A stretch of 64,000 bases of DNA, taken from positions 40,052-104,051 of the forward strand of contig JBPOIJ010000025.1 in assembly GCA_052034585.1 (NCBI GenBank), written 5' to 3'. The position numbers were made by a program, and so were the translations under genes. How positions within the stretch are numbered: position 1 is the stretch's first letter; each line of letters begins with the position of its first letter. Positions 8,901 to 16,867 of the stretch are shown piece by piece. This DNA comes from Xiheimicrobium sp052034585 (GTDB lineage Bacteria > Myxococcota > Myxococcia > Myxococcales > Myxococcaceae). The notes beneath the pieces were generated by a model that was not told where the DNA came from, made no database searches, and saw only the letters and a program-made list of their open reading frames with translations.

Positions 8901-9754
8901 ACGTGAAGCTGGAGGTCGCGGCCGGCGCGCACGGGGCCATCGAGCTCGCCCAGGCCCACCTCGACCAGCTGCTGCTCAACCTCGTCTTGAACGCGCAAGA
9001 GGCCATCGGCTCACGTGGCCGCATCGACGTTCGAACGACGGTGACGAACGAGCTCCCGCCGGGCACCGTCATCGTCGCGCCAGGAGAGAAGCCCTGGGTT
9101 CAGCTCGCGGTCGCCGACTCGGGCCGGGGCATGACGGCAGAGACGCTCGCCCGTGCCTTCGAGCCCTTCTTCAGCACCAAGGCGCAGGGGGCCGGCACCG
9201 GAATGGGCCTCGCGGTGGTGCACGGCATCGCCACCCGGGCCATGGCGGGCATCGTCGTGCACAGCGAGCCGGGGCAAGGCACCACGCTTCACCTCCTCTT
9301 CCCGCGCTCCGACCGGGTGGTGAGCACGCCGACGCCCTCGCCTGCGCCGCGGCCAGCTCCGAAGACGAACGCTCGGGTGTTGGTGTGCGAAGACAACCCG
9401 CAGCTCCGCCGGGCGCTCGTTCGGCTCTTCAGCTCGGTCGGGTTGTCGGTCGTCGACGTCGAGAACGGCGCCCTCGGCCTCGAGGCCTTCGCGAAGGAGC
9501 ACTTCGACTTGGTGGTGACCGATCTGGTGATGCCAGAGCTCGACGGCGCCCAGCTCATCACCGCGCTGCGAGCGAAGGGCGCGACGGTGCCCATCATCAT
9601 CGCCTCTGGCTACCCGGTCGACGCCATCAGCCGCCTCGACGACGCCTCGCGGGTGGGCGTGGAGAGCATCGAGAAGCCGTGGAAGGGCGACTCGCTCCTT
9701 CAGCTGGTGCTGCGGCTGGTCGGGGCCGAGCGACCCGACAAGCGCTCGAGCTAG
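5963..9754 (+). CDS. Propeller-type hybrid sensor histidine kinase with C-terminal receiver
   Basis: GTG 5963 begins a signal-like segment (LPAVILLVALTADGD). The upstream in-frame extension to 5750 is not hydrophobic and is not used. Residues about 25-620 carry Reg_prop-type propeller repeats (for example DERGFLWLTTFGGVVRFDG and DRQGTLWVGSDNGGLYRV), then a Y_Y_Y-like beta domain and one membrane helix (about residues 728-748). Cytoplasmic parts follow: PAS-like domain, HisKA with the phospho-acceptor His at residue 904 (LAAGVAHDFNNVLA), HATPase (N box LLNLVLNAQEAI; G boxes VADSGRGM and GTGMGLAVV) and a receiver with Asp 1187 (VVTDLVMPELDG). This is the layout of periplasmic-sensing one-protein phosphorelays such as the BT4673 type, but without a fused AraC output. 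No cognate regulator gene is adjacent. The signal is unknown; propeller kinases often sense polysaccharides. Confidence 0.9.
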   Translation: MLPAVILLVALTADGDEAPPWSTRFEVASWSIAAGLPQTSVTDIAQDERGFLWLTTFGGVVRFDGATFARLPLEHALAPRFTALAWTGPTLWLGGQDGSLLRLGAQATAPPERVVLSPQPDTIWRLVRRPSGALLVAAGRAGVFEVKDVARRIDSRLALRVAESASGEIWALGAGGVTCIEGCPASQTLLLEHPTDLWRAVDGTLFASGASGTFTIRDQRLELVSPRVIARGTADPENHRSWWAEGGFLLVTSGGRTERVFLPPPRQPWDPTQEIPLAVRTLFVDRQGTLWVGSDNGGLYRVRDRFLRHLGSPTDARSIALVAPAATGALVAGYCTGLFTIDAALTTLTRDRRLADDACVYSFTATDGGVLLGVTDRLYRLGDEGKLEQLYQAPATRELEGVEIKAALEHGDQLLLGTSEGLWTLERRANGYERTSVFDADAGLPSAIVSTLAREPDGRVLVGTTRGLVALSNGALTPVLRPEDDRPATVRDLRVDGRGVVWVATYGDGLGRVEPGPGLRRARWFTSDDGFCTNELSRIVPVGADLWFNSNAGAYRVKTAALEAFVAERGALECEHLPTGEGNGGGMGAGALLADGSLAFPTVDGVALIRPSEVPDVPPAAPVFLESAHLGERRLVEGAEVDAPSRDLEVRLSTPPDAFRSPPRHAWLALSRDGTLFRRERIGLFAKYVDLAPGTWTVEVHPEDRPAGPPTASLRFIVRPRLWERPAMQVFVGLALLAVVIVGFQVLASRARALAEALEERERALAAGKERDTIQRALFDGSPAPLLTYRGTTLEQANPAARTMLGLDERPRTLPFTDADEAARYARWLAGELGVAADFSLAPRGERRQVRMRQARLGPDTSVVAAIDLTAELEAAQQREALLARTAHAQRLEGLGRLAAGVAHDFNNVLATLQLELEDVRKLPNAEAVVADMQASLDTGKRLTQRFLVFGRDEGRPDVIALDEAVTRVRPMLERLLPPDVKLEVAAGAHGAIELAQAHLDQLLLNLVLNAQEAIGSRGRIDVRTTVTNELPPGTVIVAPGEKPWVQLAVADSGRGMTAETLARAFEPFFSTKAQGAGTGMGLAVVHGIATRAMAGIVVHSEPGQGTTLHLLFPRSDRVVSTPTPSPAPRPAPKTNARVLVCEDNPQLRRALVRLFSSVGLSVVDVENGALGLEAFAKEHFDLVVTDLVMPELDGAQLITALRAKGATVPIIIASGYPVDAISRLDDASRVGVESIEKPWKGDSLLQLVLRLVGAERPDKRSS

Positions 9755-9797
9755 GCGCGAGGGTGTAAGGAGCTCACCGGCTCAGGGGAACCCTCAC

Positions 9798-10184
9798 ATG
9801 CGCGCACTCTCTGGTGGTGGTCGTCGTCATTCTTCTCGGCAGGGCCTTGGGGCGTTCCTCGGGGTCTGCGTCGGCCTCTGGCTGACTGGGTGTGGCCAGG
9901 TGTCACGACCGTCGATCTTCGATTGCTCGACCGAGAACTGTCAGGACTGCGCGGTGCTGGCGGCGAAGCTGAAGTGGACCGCCGAGTTCCGCAAGCTGTG
10001 CGACACCTGTCAGGGGGTGACCGAAGCGGACGCGGGCGCGACCTGCTCGAACGTTCCCCAGGAGAACGGGCGTCACGTGATGCGCGGGTGCAACACCGAC
10101 TCCGACTGCAGGCCGCTCTCGTCGTACTGCGGACGGTACAGCGGTCAGCCGCACAACACCTGTGTGGTGAGCGACGCGAAGTGA
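9798..10184 (+). CDS. Small Cys-rich lipoprotein
   Basis: 128 residues. A basic, Gly/Ser-rich start is followed by a hydrophobic segment and lipobox LTGC (Cys at about residue 32). The mature part has about 11 cysteines, including CSTENCQDC and CNTDSDCRPLSSYC, the latter resembling the short Cys knots often found in myxobacterial lipoproteins. No recognisable enzyme domain. It lies 43 bp after the histidine kinase on the same strand, so co-transcription is possible, but a link in function is only a guess. Confidence 0.7.
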   Translation: MRALSGGGRRHSSRQGLGAFLGVCVGLWLTGCGQVSRPSIFDCSTENCQDCAVLAAKLKWTAEFRKLCDTCQGVTEADAGATCSNVPQENGRHVMRGCNTDSDCRPLSSYCGRYSGQPHNTCVVSDAK

Positions 10185-10268
10185 CCGTGGGCCGCTGCGC
10201 CGACGAGCCGCTCCAGCTCGCCGCCACGACGAGGGATCGTTCTTCTGGTGGCACGGCAACATACGGCC

Positions 10269-12101
10269 ATGCGCGCTCTCGGGCCCTTGCTGGTATCGCT
10301 TGCCCTCATGGGCTGTGCCACCCAGCGGCCGTACTCGGCCCACACCGCCTTGGCGATTGGCACGAACGAGGCGATCCTCGGTCATCTCACCCAGCGTGAC
10401 GCCTCGGGCGAGCTCTGCGACGCGCGGCTCAACGGCGACCGGCTGGCGGACGCGAGCCTGCAGGACCGCATCATCGAGGCCTGGCTCGCGCGACAGGTGA
10501 CCGACCGGGCCTTCACCCGGTGTGTGAGGCTCTCGTTCGAGACACTCGCGCCGGGCTCCGCCCAGGGCCTCCTCGATGAGCTCGTCGAGGTCTACGAGCG
10601 GCTCCTCTCGAATGGCGAGCTCGAGGTCGATGAGCGGGCCCAACGCAGGCTCGAGGCCCTCCACGTCTTGCTCCTCGAACGGCCCTCGGAGCTGGAGGCC
10701 ACCGCGTCGAAGCTCGAGCCGCGGCTGAGCAGGCTCTCGACGCTGGTGGATTCGCTCGGGCCGGTTCGCAAACGATTTGCGATCGAGGTGCTCGAGACCG
10801 ACGCACTGGGGAAAGGCCTGTGGAACGGGCAGCCCGTCGACGTGGCGACGCTCGATCGCTTCCTCGGCGAGGGGCGGGAGCGTCTGTTGCTCCGGGCTGC
10901 GCTGCGACTGCCCGATCGAGCGCGACGCGACGACGCGGCGAGGCGGCTGATTCGGCTGAGAATGCGGGCCAGCTCGATTCCCTCCGTCACGAGTGGCGGG
11001 CCGGCCCTCGAGGAGCGGGTGCTGCTCTTCCGGGCGAACCCGGTCGTCTTGAACGGGCCGGAGAGCACGGTGGTGACCGAAGCCTCGCTGAAGCGCGACC
11101 CCCGGTGGCCCTCGGTCATCGCCGTGTCGCAACCTCGAGGCGCCTCCTTTCACTCTCTCGGGGCGGTGAGCGGCATTCTCCCCACGGTTCAGTTCGACGG
11201 CGTCGCATCGGTGCGGGTGCAGGGCCTGTCCGAGCCGTTGAACGCGTGCGACGACGAACACCCGTTCGACCCGACGCCCTGTGTGGCGGCGACCTCCTTC
11301 GACATCCGCTCGCCGCTGATCGAGCCGCTCGGCGTCGGCCGCTTCGACTTCAAGGACGACCTGCCGGTGGACCTGTCGTACCGCTTCGCCACCTCCGAGG
11401 CGGTGCAGCTGCCGGTGTTCCTCGAGGGGCAGTCGATCGGCAGCATCCCCTGGCCGCTGCGGTACCTGCCGGGTCCCTCCATCGAGCACGCGGCCGACGC
11501 GCCCGGGGCGAAGGGGCCCGCGGTGACGGTGCACGTTCGCGAACTCCTGCGCGGTACGCGCTTCGCGTTCGAGGTGGAATCGGGAGACACCCGAGACCGT
11601 CGAATCGTCGAGGCCGCCGACCTGGGCACGTTTCGGATCGCCTCGTTGGGTGCCAAAGGGGCCACGGGCGACGCGGGCGCCGACGGGCAACGCGGGCGCG
11701 ACGGCGATTCGTGTCAGCCTGGAGGCGACGGCGGGCCGGGTGGGGAAGGAGGCCCCGGTGGACGGGGTGGTGACGGCGGCCCCATCACGGTGACGGTCAG
11801 CTGCCTCGACGCGTCGTGCAGCCCGCCGACCCTCGAGAAGCTGGCGGCGGCGATCGTGAGCGTCGGCGGTGCAGGCGGTTCGGGCGGACGCGGCGGCTCC
11901 GGTGGTCGAGGAGGTGATGGGGGCGCAGCGAGGCACGACAAGACCGAGACCGATTCGAAGGGTCACTCGGTCGTGATCGAGCGTGGCTGCGCGGCGGGGG
12001 CTGACGGAGCGGAGGGACCAGACGGCAAAGACGGAGAAGACGGGCGCCCGGGCGCAGCGGGCGTGGTGAGCTTCACCCAGGTGCGGGACGGAACGCTCTA
12101 G
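10269..12101 (+). CDS. Lipoprotein with C-terminal collagen-like Gly-rich region
   Basis: ATG 10269 gives a clean lipoprotein signal (MRALGPLLVSLALMGCATQ, lipobox Cys 16); the GTG at 10248 would put seven residues in front. The middle 400 residues have no recognised domain but are rich in charged helices, then beta-rich. From about residue 460 on there are Gly-X-Y and GG-X runs (GAKGATGDAGADGQRGRDGD, GGPGGEGGPGG, GGAGGSGGRGG) like the collagen-like or glycine-rich tails seen in several myxobacterial proteins. Likely surface-exposed. The stop overlaps the convergent metH stop by 4 bp. Confidence 0.8.
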   Translation: MRALGPLLVSLALMGCATQRPYSAHTALAIGTNEAILGHLTQRDASGELCDARLNGDRLADASLQDRIIEAWLARQVTDRAFTRCVRLSFETLAPGSAQGLLDELVEVYERLLSNGELEVDERAQRRLEALHVLLLERPSELEATASKLEPRLSRLSTLVDSLGPVRKRFAIEVLETDALGKGLWNGQPVDVATLDRFLGEGRERLLLRAALRLPDRARRDDAARRLIRLRMRASSIPSVTSGGPALEERVLLFRANPVVLNGPESTVVTEASLKRDPRWPSVIAVSQPRGASFHSLGAVSGILPTVQFDGVASVRVQGLSEPLNACDDEHPFDPTPCVAATSFDIRSPLIEPLGVGRFDFKDDLPVDLSYRFATSEAVQLPVFLEGQSIGSIPWPLRYLPGPSIEHAADAPGAKGPAVTVHVRELLRGTRFAFEVESGDTRDRRIVEAADLGTFRIASLGAKGATGDAGADGQRGRDGDSCQPGGDGGPGGEGGPGGRGGDGGPITVTVSCLDASCSPPTLEKLAAAIVSVGGAGGSGGRGGSGGRGGDGGAARHDKTETDSKGHSVVIERGCAAGADGAEGPDGKDGEDGRPGAAGVVSFTQVRDGTL

Positions 12102-14776
12102 GCCGCCGAGCGCTCCCGCGGGTCGTAGCCGAGGTTGGGCCCGAGCCAGCGCTCGACCGCTTCCACGCTCATGCCCTTGCGCTTCGCGTAGTCCTCGATC
12201 TGATCACGCCCGAGCTTGCCGATGCCGAAGTACGTCGACTCCGGGTGATTGAAGAACCACCCCGACACGCTGCTCGCCGGCGTCATCGCCATCGACTCGG
12301 TCAACGCCACACCGCTGGCCTTGGTGGCGTCGAGCAGCTCGAAGAGGCCGGGCTTCTCGGTGTGATCGGGACACGCGGGATAGCCGGGGGCCGGCCGAAT
12401 GCCGCGGTAGTGCTCCTTGATGAGCTGCTCGTTCGAGAGCTTCTCGTCCTTCCCGAAGCCGCACCAGGCCCGCGCGCGCTTGTGCATCAGCTCGGCGAAG
12501 CCCTCGGCGATTCGATCACCCAACGCCTGCACCATGATGGCGGAGTAGTCGTCGAGCGCGGCCTTCAGCTCGTTGGCGAACGCCTCGACGCCGGGCCCGG
12601 CGGTCACCACGAAGCCGCCCATCGCGTCGACGCGGCCCGAGTCCTTGGGCGCGACGAAGTCAGCGAGGCAGAGGTTGCGATCGTTCTGCTGCTTCTCGCC
12701 TTGCTGCCGCAGCATCGAGAACCGGCGGAGCACCTTCGAGCGGTTCGCGTCGGCGTAGACCTCGACGTCGTCGCCCACCGAGTTGCAGTGCCAGAACCCG
12801 ACGACGGCGCGTGGTGAGAACCGCCTCTCCTGACCGATGCGAGCGAGCAGCTTCTTCGCGTCGCCGAACAGCTTGCGCGCCTCGGCCCCGACGACCTCGT
12901 CCTCGAGAATGCGGGGAAACGCGCCGTGGAGTTCCCACGCCTGGAAGAACGGGCCCCAGTCGATGAACGGCGCGATCTCCTCGACGGTCGCTTCCACCAC
13001 GCGAGTGCCGAAGAACTCCGGCGTCGCGAGGTCGGCCTTCGCCCAGTCGCAGGTGAACTTCCGCTTTCGGGCGGCTTCGAGTGGCAGCAGCTTGCGGGAG
13101 CCCTGGCGCTCGGCGAAGTCGACTCGCAGCGCTTCCTGCTTGGTCTTCGTCTCGGCGACGAAAGCGCTCTTCTGATTCGGCGAGAGCAGCGCCCCCACCA
13201 CGTTCACCACCCGCGAGGCATCGAGCACGTGCGCGACGCCGGGTTGATATTCCGGCGCGATCTTCACCGCGGTGTGCGCGGGCGACGTGGTGGCTCCACC
13301 GATGAGCAGCGGCACCGAGAAGCCCTGCCGCGTCATCTCCTTCGCGACGTGCACCATCTCGTCGAGCGAGGGCGTGATGAGGCCAGACAGCCCGACGACG
13401 TCGGCGCCCTTCTCCTTCGCGGTGGAGAGGATCTTCTCGGCCGACACCATCACCCCGAGGTCGGTCACCTCGTAGTTGTTGCAGGCGAGCACCACGCCCA
13501 CGATGTTCTTCCCGATGTCGTGCACGTCGCCCTTCACGGTCGCGAGCACCACCTTGCCCTGCGCGCGCGTCACCGCCCCCTGCGCCTGGGCCTGCCGCTT
13601 CTCCTCTTCCATGAACGGGGTCAGCCAGGCCACCGCGCGCTTCATCACCCGCGCCGACTTCACCACCTGCGGGAGGAACATCTTCCCCGCGCCGAAGAGA
13701 TCGCCGACGACGCGCATGCCGTCCATCAACGGGCCTTCGATGACGTCGAGCGGGCGAGCGACCGACTTGCGCGCTTCTTCGGTGTCTTGATCGACGAAGG
13801 CGTCGATGCCCTTCACCAGCGCGTGCTTGAGCCGCTCGGCGACGCTCTGGTTGCGCCACGAGAGGTCTTCCTTCACTTCCTTCGCCGCTCCACCGTGCTG
13901 GGCCTTGAGCGCCTCGGCCTTGGCGATGAGCCGCTCGGTGGCGTCGGCGCGCCGGTTGAGCAGCACGTCTTCGATGCACTGGAGCAGATCCTTCGGAATC
14001 TCCTCGTACACCCCGAGCATGCCGGCGTTGACGATGGCCATGTCCATGCCGGCCTTCACCGCGTGGAACAGAAACGCGGTGTGCATCGCCTCGCGCACGG
14101 GGTTGTTGCCGCGGAACGAGAAGCTGACGTTCGAGACGCCGCCGGAGATCTTCGCCCGAGGCAGCGTTCGTTTGATGATCCGCGTCGCCTCGAAGAAGTC
14201 GACCGCGTAGTTGTTGTGCTCCTCGATGCCAGTCGCGACGGTGAGAATGTTGGGGTCGAAGATGATGTCTTCGGCCGGGAAGCCGACCTGATCGACGAGC
14301 AGATGGTACGCGCGGGTGCAGATGCGCACCTTGTCGTCGCAGCTCGCCGCCTGGCCCTTCTCGTCGAAGGCCATCACCACCGCCGCCGCGCCGTAGCGCC
14401 GCAACAGCTTCGCCCGCCGCAGAAACTCGGCCTCGCCGTCCTTCAGCGAGATGGAGTTCACGATGCCCTTGCCCTGCAGGCACTTGAGCCCGGCCTCGAG
14501 CACGCTCCACTTCGAGGAGTCGATCATCACCGGAACGCGGGCGATCTCCGGCTCCGAGGCGATGAGGTTCAAGAACTTCGTCATCGTCGCTTCGGAGTCG
14601 ATGAGGCCTTCGTCGACGTTGATGTCGATGACGTTCGCGCCGCTCTCGACCTGCTGGCGCGCGATGGCGAGACAGGTGGTCCAGTCGCCTTCCTTGATGG
14701 CCTTGGCGAACTTGGGCGACCCGGTGATGTTGGTGCGCTCACCGATGACGATGAACTGCGAGGCGGAAGAGGTCAT
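12098..14776 (-). CDS. metH: Cobalamin-dependent methionine synthase, folate/B12/activation part
   Basis: 892 residues covering the second to fourth modules of MetH. The pterin-binding barrel comes first (FIVIGERTNITGSPKFAKAI; INVDEGLIDSEATM). The cobalamin cap and Rossmann module follow, with GDVHDIGKN, whose His 419 is the lower axial ligand of B12, and GLSGLITPSLDEMV. The S-adenosylmethionine activation domain ends the protein (RPAPGYPACPDHTEK). The enzyme moves a methyl group from methyltetrahydrofolate to cob(I)alamin and then to homocysteine. The homocysteine module is encoded just upstream as a separate reading frame, 9 bp away and in the same phase. ATG 14776 has GAGAAGG immediately upstream as a possible ribosome site. 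892+351 residues matches full-length MetH. Confidence 0.95.
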   Translation of the reverse strand: MTSSASQFIVIGERTNITGSPKFAKAIKEGDWTTCLAIARQQVESGANVIDINVDEGLIDSEATMTKFLNLIASEPEIARVPVMIDSSKWSVLEAGLKCLQGKGIVNSISLKDGEAEFLRRAKLLRRYGAAAVVMAFDEKGQAASCDDKVRICTRAYHLLVDQVGFPAEDIIFDPNILTVATGIEEHNNYAVDFFEATRIIKRTLPRAKISGGVSNVSFSFRGNNPVREAMHTAFLFHAVKAGMDMAIVNAGMLGVYEEIPKDLLQCIEDVLLNRRADATERLIAKAEALKAQHGGAAKEVKEDLSWRNQSVAERLKHALVKGIDAFVDQDTEEARKSVARPLDVIEGPLMDGMRVVGDLFGAGKMFLPQVVKSARVMKRAVAWLTPFMEEEKRQAQAQGAVTRAQGKVVLATVKGDVHDIGKNIVGVVLACNNYEVTDLGVMVSAEKILSTAKEKGADVVGLSGLITPSLDEMVHVAKEMTRQGFSVPLLIGGATTSPAHTAVKIAPEYQPGVAHVLDASRVVNVVGALLSPNQKSAFVAETKTKQEALRVDFAERQGSRKLLPLEAARKRKFTCDWAKADLATPEFFGTRVVEATVEEIAPFIDWGPFFQAWELHGAFPRILEDEVVGAEARKLFGDAKKLLARIGQERRFSPRAVVGFWHCNSVGDDVEVYADANRSKVLRRFSMLRQQGEKQQNDRNLCLADFVAPKDSGRVDAMGGFVVTAGPGVEAFANELKAALDDYSAIMVQALGDRIAEGFAELMHKRARAWCGFGKDEKLSNEQLIKEHYRGIRPAPGYPACPDHTEKPGLFELLDATKASGVALTESMAMTPASSVSGWFFNHPESTYFGIGKLGRDQIEDYAKRKGMSVEAVERWLGPNLGYDPRERSAA

Positions 14777-14788
14777 GACCTTCTCTCA
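14774..14788 (-). other. In-frame TGA junction that splits metH
   Basis: On the minus strand the homocysteine module ends with TGA (14788-14786), followed by GAG AAG GTC and then ATG of the second part. Both parts are in one phase, so reading through this one TGA would give a single 1247-residue MetH. As written, the GAGAAGG could serve as a ribosome site for re-initiation. Confidence 0.9.
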
Positions 14789-15841
14789 GCGAATGGTGAG
14801 GGGCTCGAGGCCCGAGAGGCGCTGGCCGAGGTGCGCGGCGCCGACCTGATGGGGAGGAAACGGCTTCACCGCCTGGGCGATGGCCGCGATGTGCGCCGGG
14901 GTGGAGCCGCAGCAGCCGCCGACGAAGTTGAGCCAGCCCTGCTTGGCGAAGTCTCCGAGCACCCGCGCCATGTCGGCCGGCGTCTCGTCGTAGCCACCGA
15001 AGGCGTTGGGCAAGCCGGCGTTCGGGTAGCAGCTGACCGGGCACTCGGCGATGGCCGCGAGCTCTTCGACGTAAGGCCGCATGTCGTCGCCGCCGAGCGC
15101 GCAGTTGATGCCGACCGCGAAGGGCTTGGCGTGGCGAATCGAGTTGTAGAACGCGCTGATGGTCTGGCCCGAGAGGGTGCGGCCAGAGCGATCGGTGATG
15201 GTGACCGAGATCATCACCGGCACCCGGCGGCCCAGCTCGTCGAAGACCGCCTCGATGGCGAAGAGCGCCGCCTTGCAGTTCAAGGTGTCGAAGATGGTCT
15301 CGACGAGGAGCACGTCGACCCCGCCATCCATCAGCGCGCGCACCTGCTCGGTGTACGAGTCGACGACCTGCTGCCAGGTGACGGCGCGGAACTCCGGACG
15401 GTTGACGTCGGGCGAGAGCGAGAGCGTTCGGTTCAAGGGCCCGATGGCGCCCGCGATGAAGCAGGTGCGTCCTGGGGTCTTTGCTTCGGCCGCGGCGACG
15501 GCCTTCTTCGCACACTCGACGGCGGCGAGGTTCAGCTCTCGCACCACCGGCTCGAGCCGATAGTCGGCCTGCGCGATGGAGGTCGCGCTGAAGGTGTTCG
15601 TCTCGATGACGTCGGCGCCAGCGTCGAGGTACTGCCGGTGAATCGTCTCGATGACGTCGGGCCGGGTGAGGCAGAGCACCTCGTTGTTGCCCTTGAGGTC
15701 GTGGCCGTGCGCCTTGAAGCGCTCGCCGCGGAAGTCCTGCTCGCCGAGCGTGAAGGTCTGCACCATCGAGCCCATCGCGCCGTCGAGAATGACGATGCGC
15801 TGCTTCACCAGCTCTTCGAGGGCACGGGTCTTGTTCGTCAT
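14786..15841 (-). CDS. metH: MetH homocysteine-binding (S-methyltransferase) module
   Basis: 351 residues forming the zinc-dependent homocysteine barrel. The start is VILDGAMGSMVQTFTLGE, and the three zinc ligands are Cys 247 (GINCALGG), Cys 310 and Cys 311 (VGGCCGSTPAH), at the same numbers as in E. coli MetH. It activates homocysteine thiolate for methyl transfer and must work with the B12-carrying partner encoded 9 bp downstream. The start ATG overlaps the stop of the upstream regulator gene (ATGA), so translation is coupled. The protein ends with a short linker that in one-chain MetH would continue into the pterin module. Confidence 0.95.
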   Translation of the reverse strand: MTNKTRALEELVKQRIVILDGAMGSMVQTFTLGEQDFRGERFKAHGHDLKGNNEVLCLTRPDVIETIHRQYLDAGADVIETNTFSATSIAQADYRLEPVVRELNLAAVECAKKAVAAAEAKTPGRTCFIAGAIGPLNRTLSLSPDVNRPEFRAVTWQQVVDSYTEQVRALMDGGVDVLLVETIFDTLNCKAALFAIEAVFDELGRRVPVMISVTITDRSGRTLSGQTISAFYNSIRHAKPFAVGINCALGGDDMRPYVEELAAIAECPVSCYPNAGLPNAFGGYDETPADMARVLGDFAKQGWLNFVGGCCGSTPAHIAAIAQAVKPFPPHQVGAAHLGQRLSGLEPLTIR

Positions 15842-16782
15842 GAGGCAGCTCCGGTGGAAGGCCGCGTGCCGCCGTCTCTCTTGGACGGCCGGGCCGGGCG
15901 GGTGGCGGTGAGGAGGAAGGCGCGGAACGGCGCGGCGCCGTCGCGAGGCGTCTGGGTCAGCACCACGTCGGTGAAGCCAGCCGCGTGGAGCGCGTGCTCG
16001 AGCGTGGCCGGCTCGAATCCCAAGTGAACGTGGCCGAGGCGGGTCTTCACCCAGGCCTCCGCGTGCGGCATCAGCTCGAGCACCACCAGCCGGCCGTTCG
16101 GCTTGAGCAGGCGCGCGGCCTCGCGGAGCACCTCGGCCGGCTCGTCGACGTGGTGAAGGCTCTGGGAGATGACGACGAGGTCGTGCTTCGGCAGCCCCGC
16201 GGGGAGTTGGTGGAGGTCGGCCTCGACGAAGGTGACGTTCGAGCGCTTCTCCCGGCCGAGCCGCGCCTTCGCCTGCTCGAGCGCCGCCGGGCTCTTGTCG
16301 ATGGCGGTGACGTGCCGGGCCCAGCGCGAGAGCTCCTGCGTCAGCACCCCGGAGCCACAGCCGAAGTCGGCGACCTCGAGCTTGGGGAGCAGCGACGAGA
16401 GCGCCGAGGCCCAGAGCAGCCACGACTGGCCAGGCTCGAGCAGCTTCTCGTTCAAGGTGTGTCGATCTTCGCGACGGCGGAGCAGCTCGGTGAGCCGCGC
16501 CTGATCGCCGTGCACGTCCTCCGATTCCTTGGCGAGGTGGATCAGCGGCCAGCGCGCATCGGAGGCGTCGAGGGCGAGCGAGTAGTAGGTGAAGCCGCCC
16601 TGCCGCTCCTCGCTGATCAGCTCGAGCGCCTTCAGCTTCGCGAGGTGGTGGGAGACCGACGACTGGGCGACGCCGATGACCGAGACCACCTCGGAGACGT
16701 TCAGCTTCGCCGCCGCCACCAGCCGCAGAATCCGCAGCCGCGTCGGGTCACCCAGGGCGTGAAAGGTCTCGGACAACTCCAT
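15838..16782 (-). CDS. ArsR-family regulator fused to a SAM-dependent methyltransferase domain
   Basis: 314 residues. Residues 1-80 are an ArsR winged helix (ETFHALGDPTRLRILRLV; VAQSSVSHHLAKLKALELI). Residues about 105-290 are a class I methyltransferase fold with the SAM-binding motif VADFGCGSG (138-146), acidic end of strand 2 (VTAIDKS), VEADLHQLP and SQSLHHVDEPAEVLREAARLL. ArsR-family control of the SAM cycle is known (SahR); here the fused domain could sense SAM or SAH, or be a real methyltransferase. Its stop overlaps the metH start, and a palindromic site covers its own start, so autorepression of the whole operon is likely (inference). Confidence 0.9.
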   Translation of the reverse strand: MELSETFHALGDPTRLRILRLVAAAKLNVSEVVSVIGVAQSSVSHHLAKLKALELISEERQGGFTYYSLALDASDARWPLIHLAKESEDVHGDQARLTELLRRREDRHTLNEKLLEPGQSWLLWASALSSLLPKLEVADFGCGSGVLTQELSRWARHVTAIDKSPAALEQAKARLGREKRSNVTFVEADLHQLPAGLPKHDLVVISQSLHHVDEPAEVLREAARLLKPNGRLVVLELMPHAEAWVKTRLGHVHLGFEPATLEHALHAAGFTDVVLTQTPRDGAAPFRAFLLTATRPARPSKRDGGTRPSTGAAS

Positions 16783-16809
16783 ATCGATATATCAATGTAT
16801 GCCGATATG
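16780..16809. promoter_or_regulatory. Palindromic operator candidate at the ArsR-metH operon start
   Basis: An AT-rich island in GC-rich DNA. CATATCG (16780-16786) and CGATATG (16803-16809) form a perfect 7-bp inverted repeat spaced by 16 bp. Inside the left arm ATATCGATAT (16781-16790) is itself a palindrome. The left arm overlaps the start codon of the ArsR gene, which suggests repression by its own product, possibly on a leaderless or very short-leader transcript. Confidence 0.6.
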
Positions 16810-16867
16810 GCCGACTGATCAACTCCATCGCGTCAGGAACTCCGCCAGGGCCGCGTCTTGAGGGGCA

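Noticed and set aside
14786..14788. TGA in metH as a selenocysteine codon
   Set aside because: No SECIS-like hairpin stands out after it, it falls in the linker between modules, and no MetH has Sec there.
12926..16027. A 1033-codon open frame on the plus strand opposite metH
   Set aside because: It is a shadow of metH: high GC keeps antisense frames open. Its product is Arg/His/Val-rich with no family features, while the minus strand shows clear MetH motifs.
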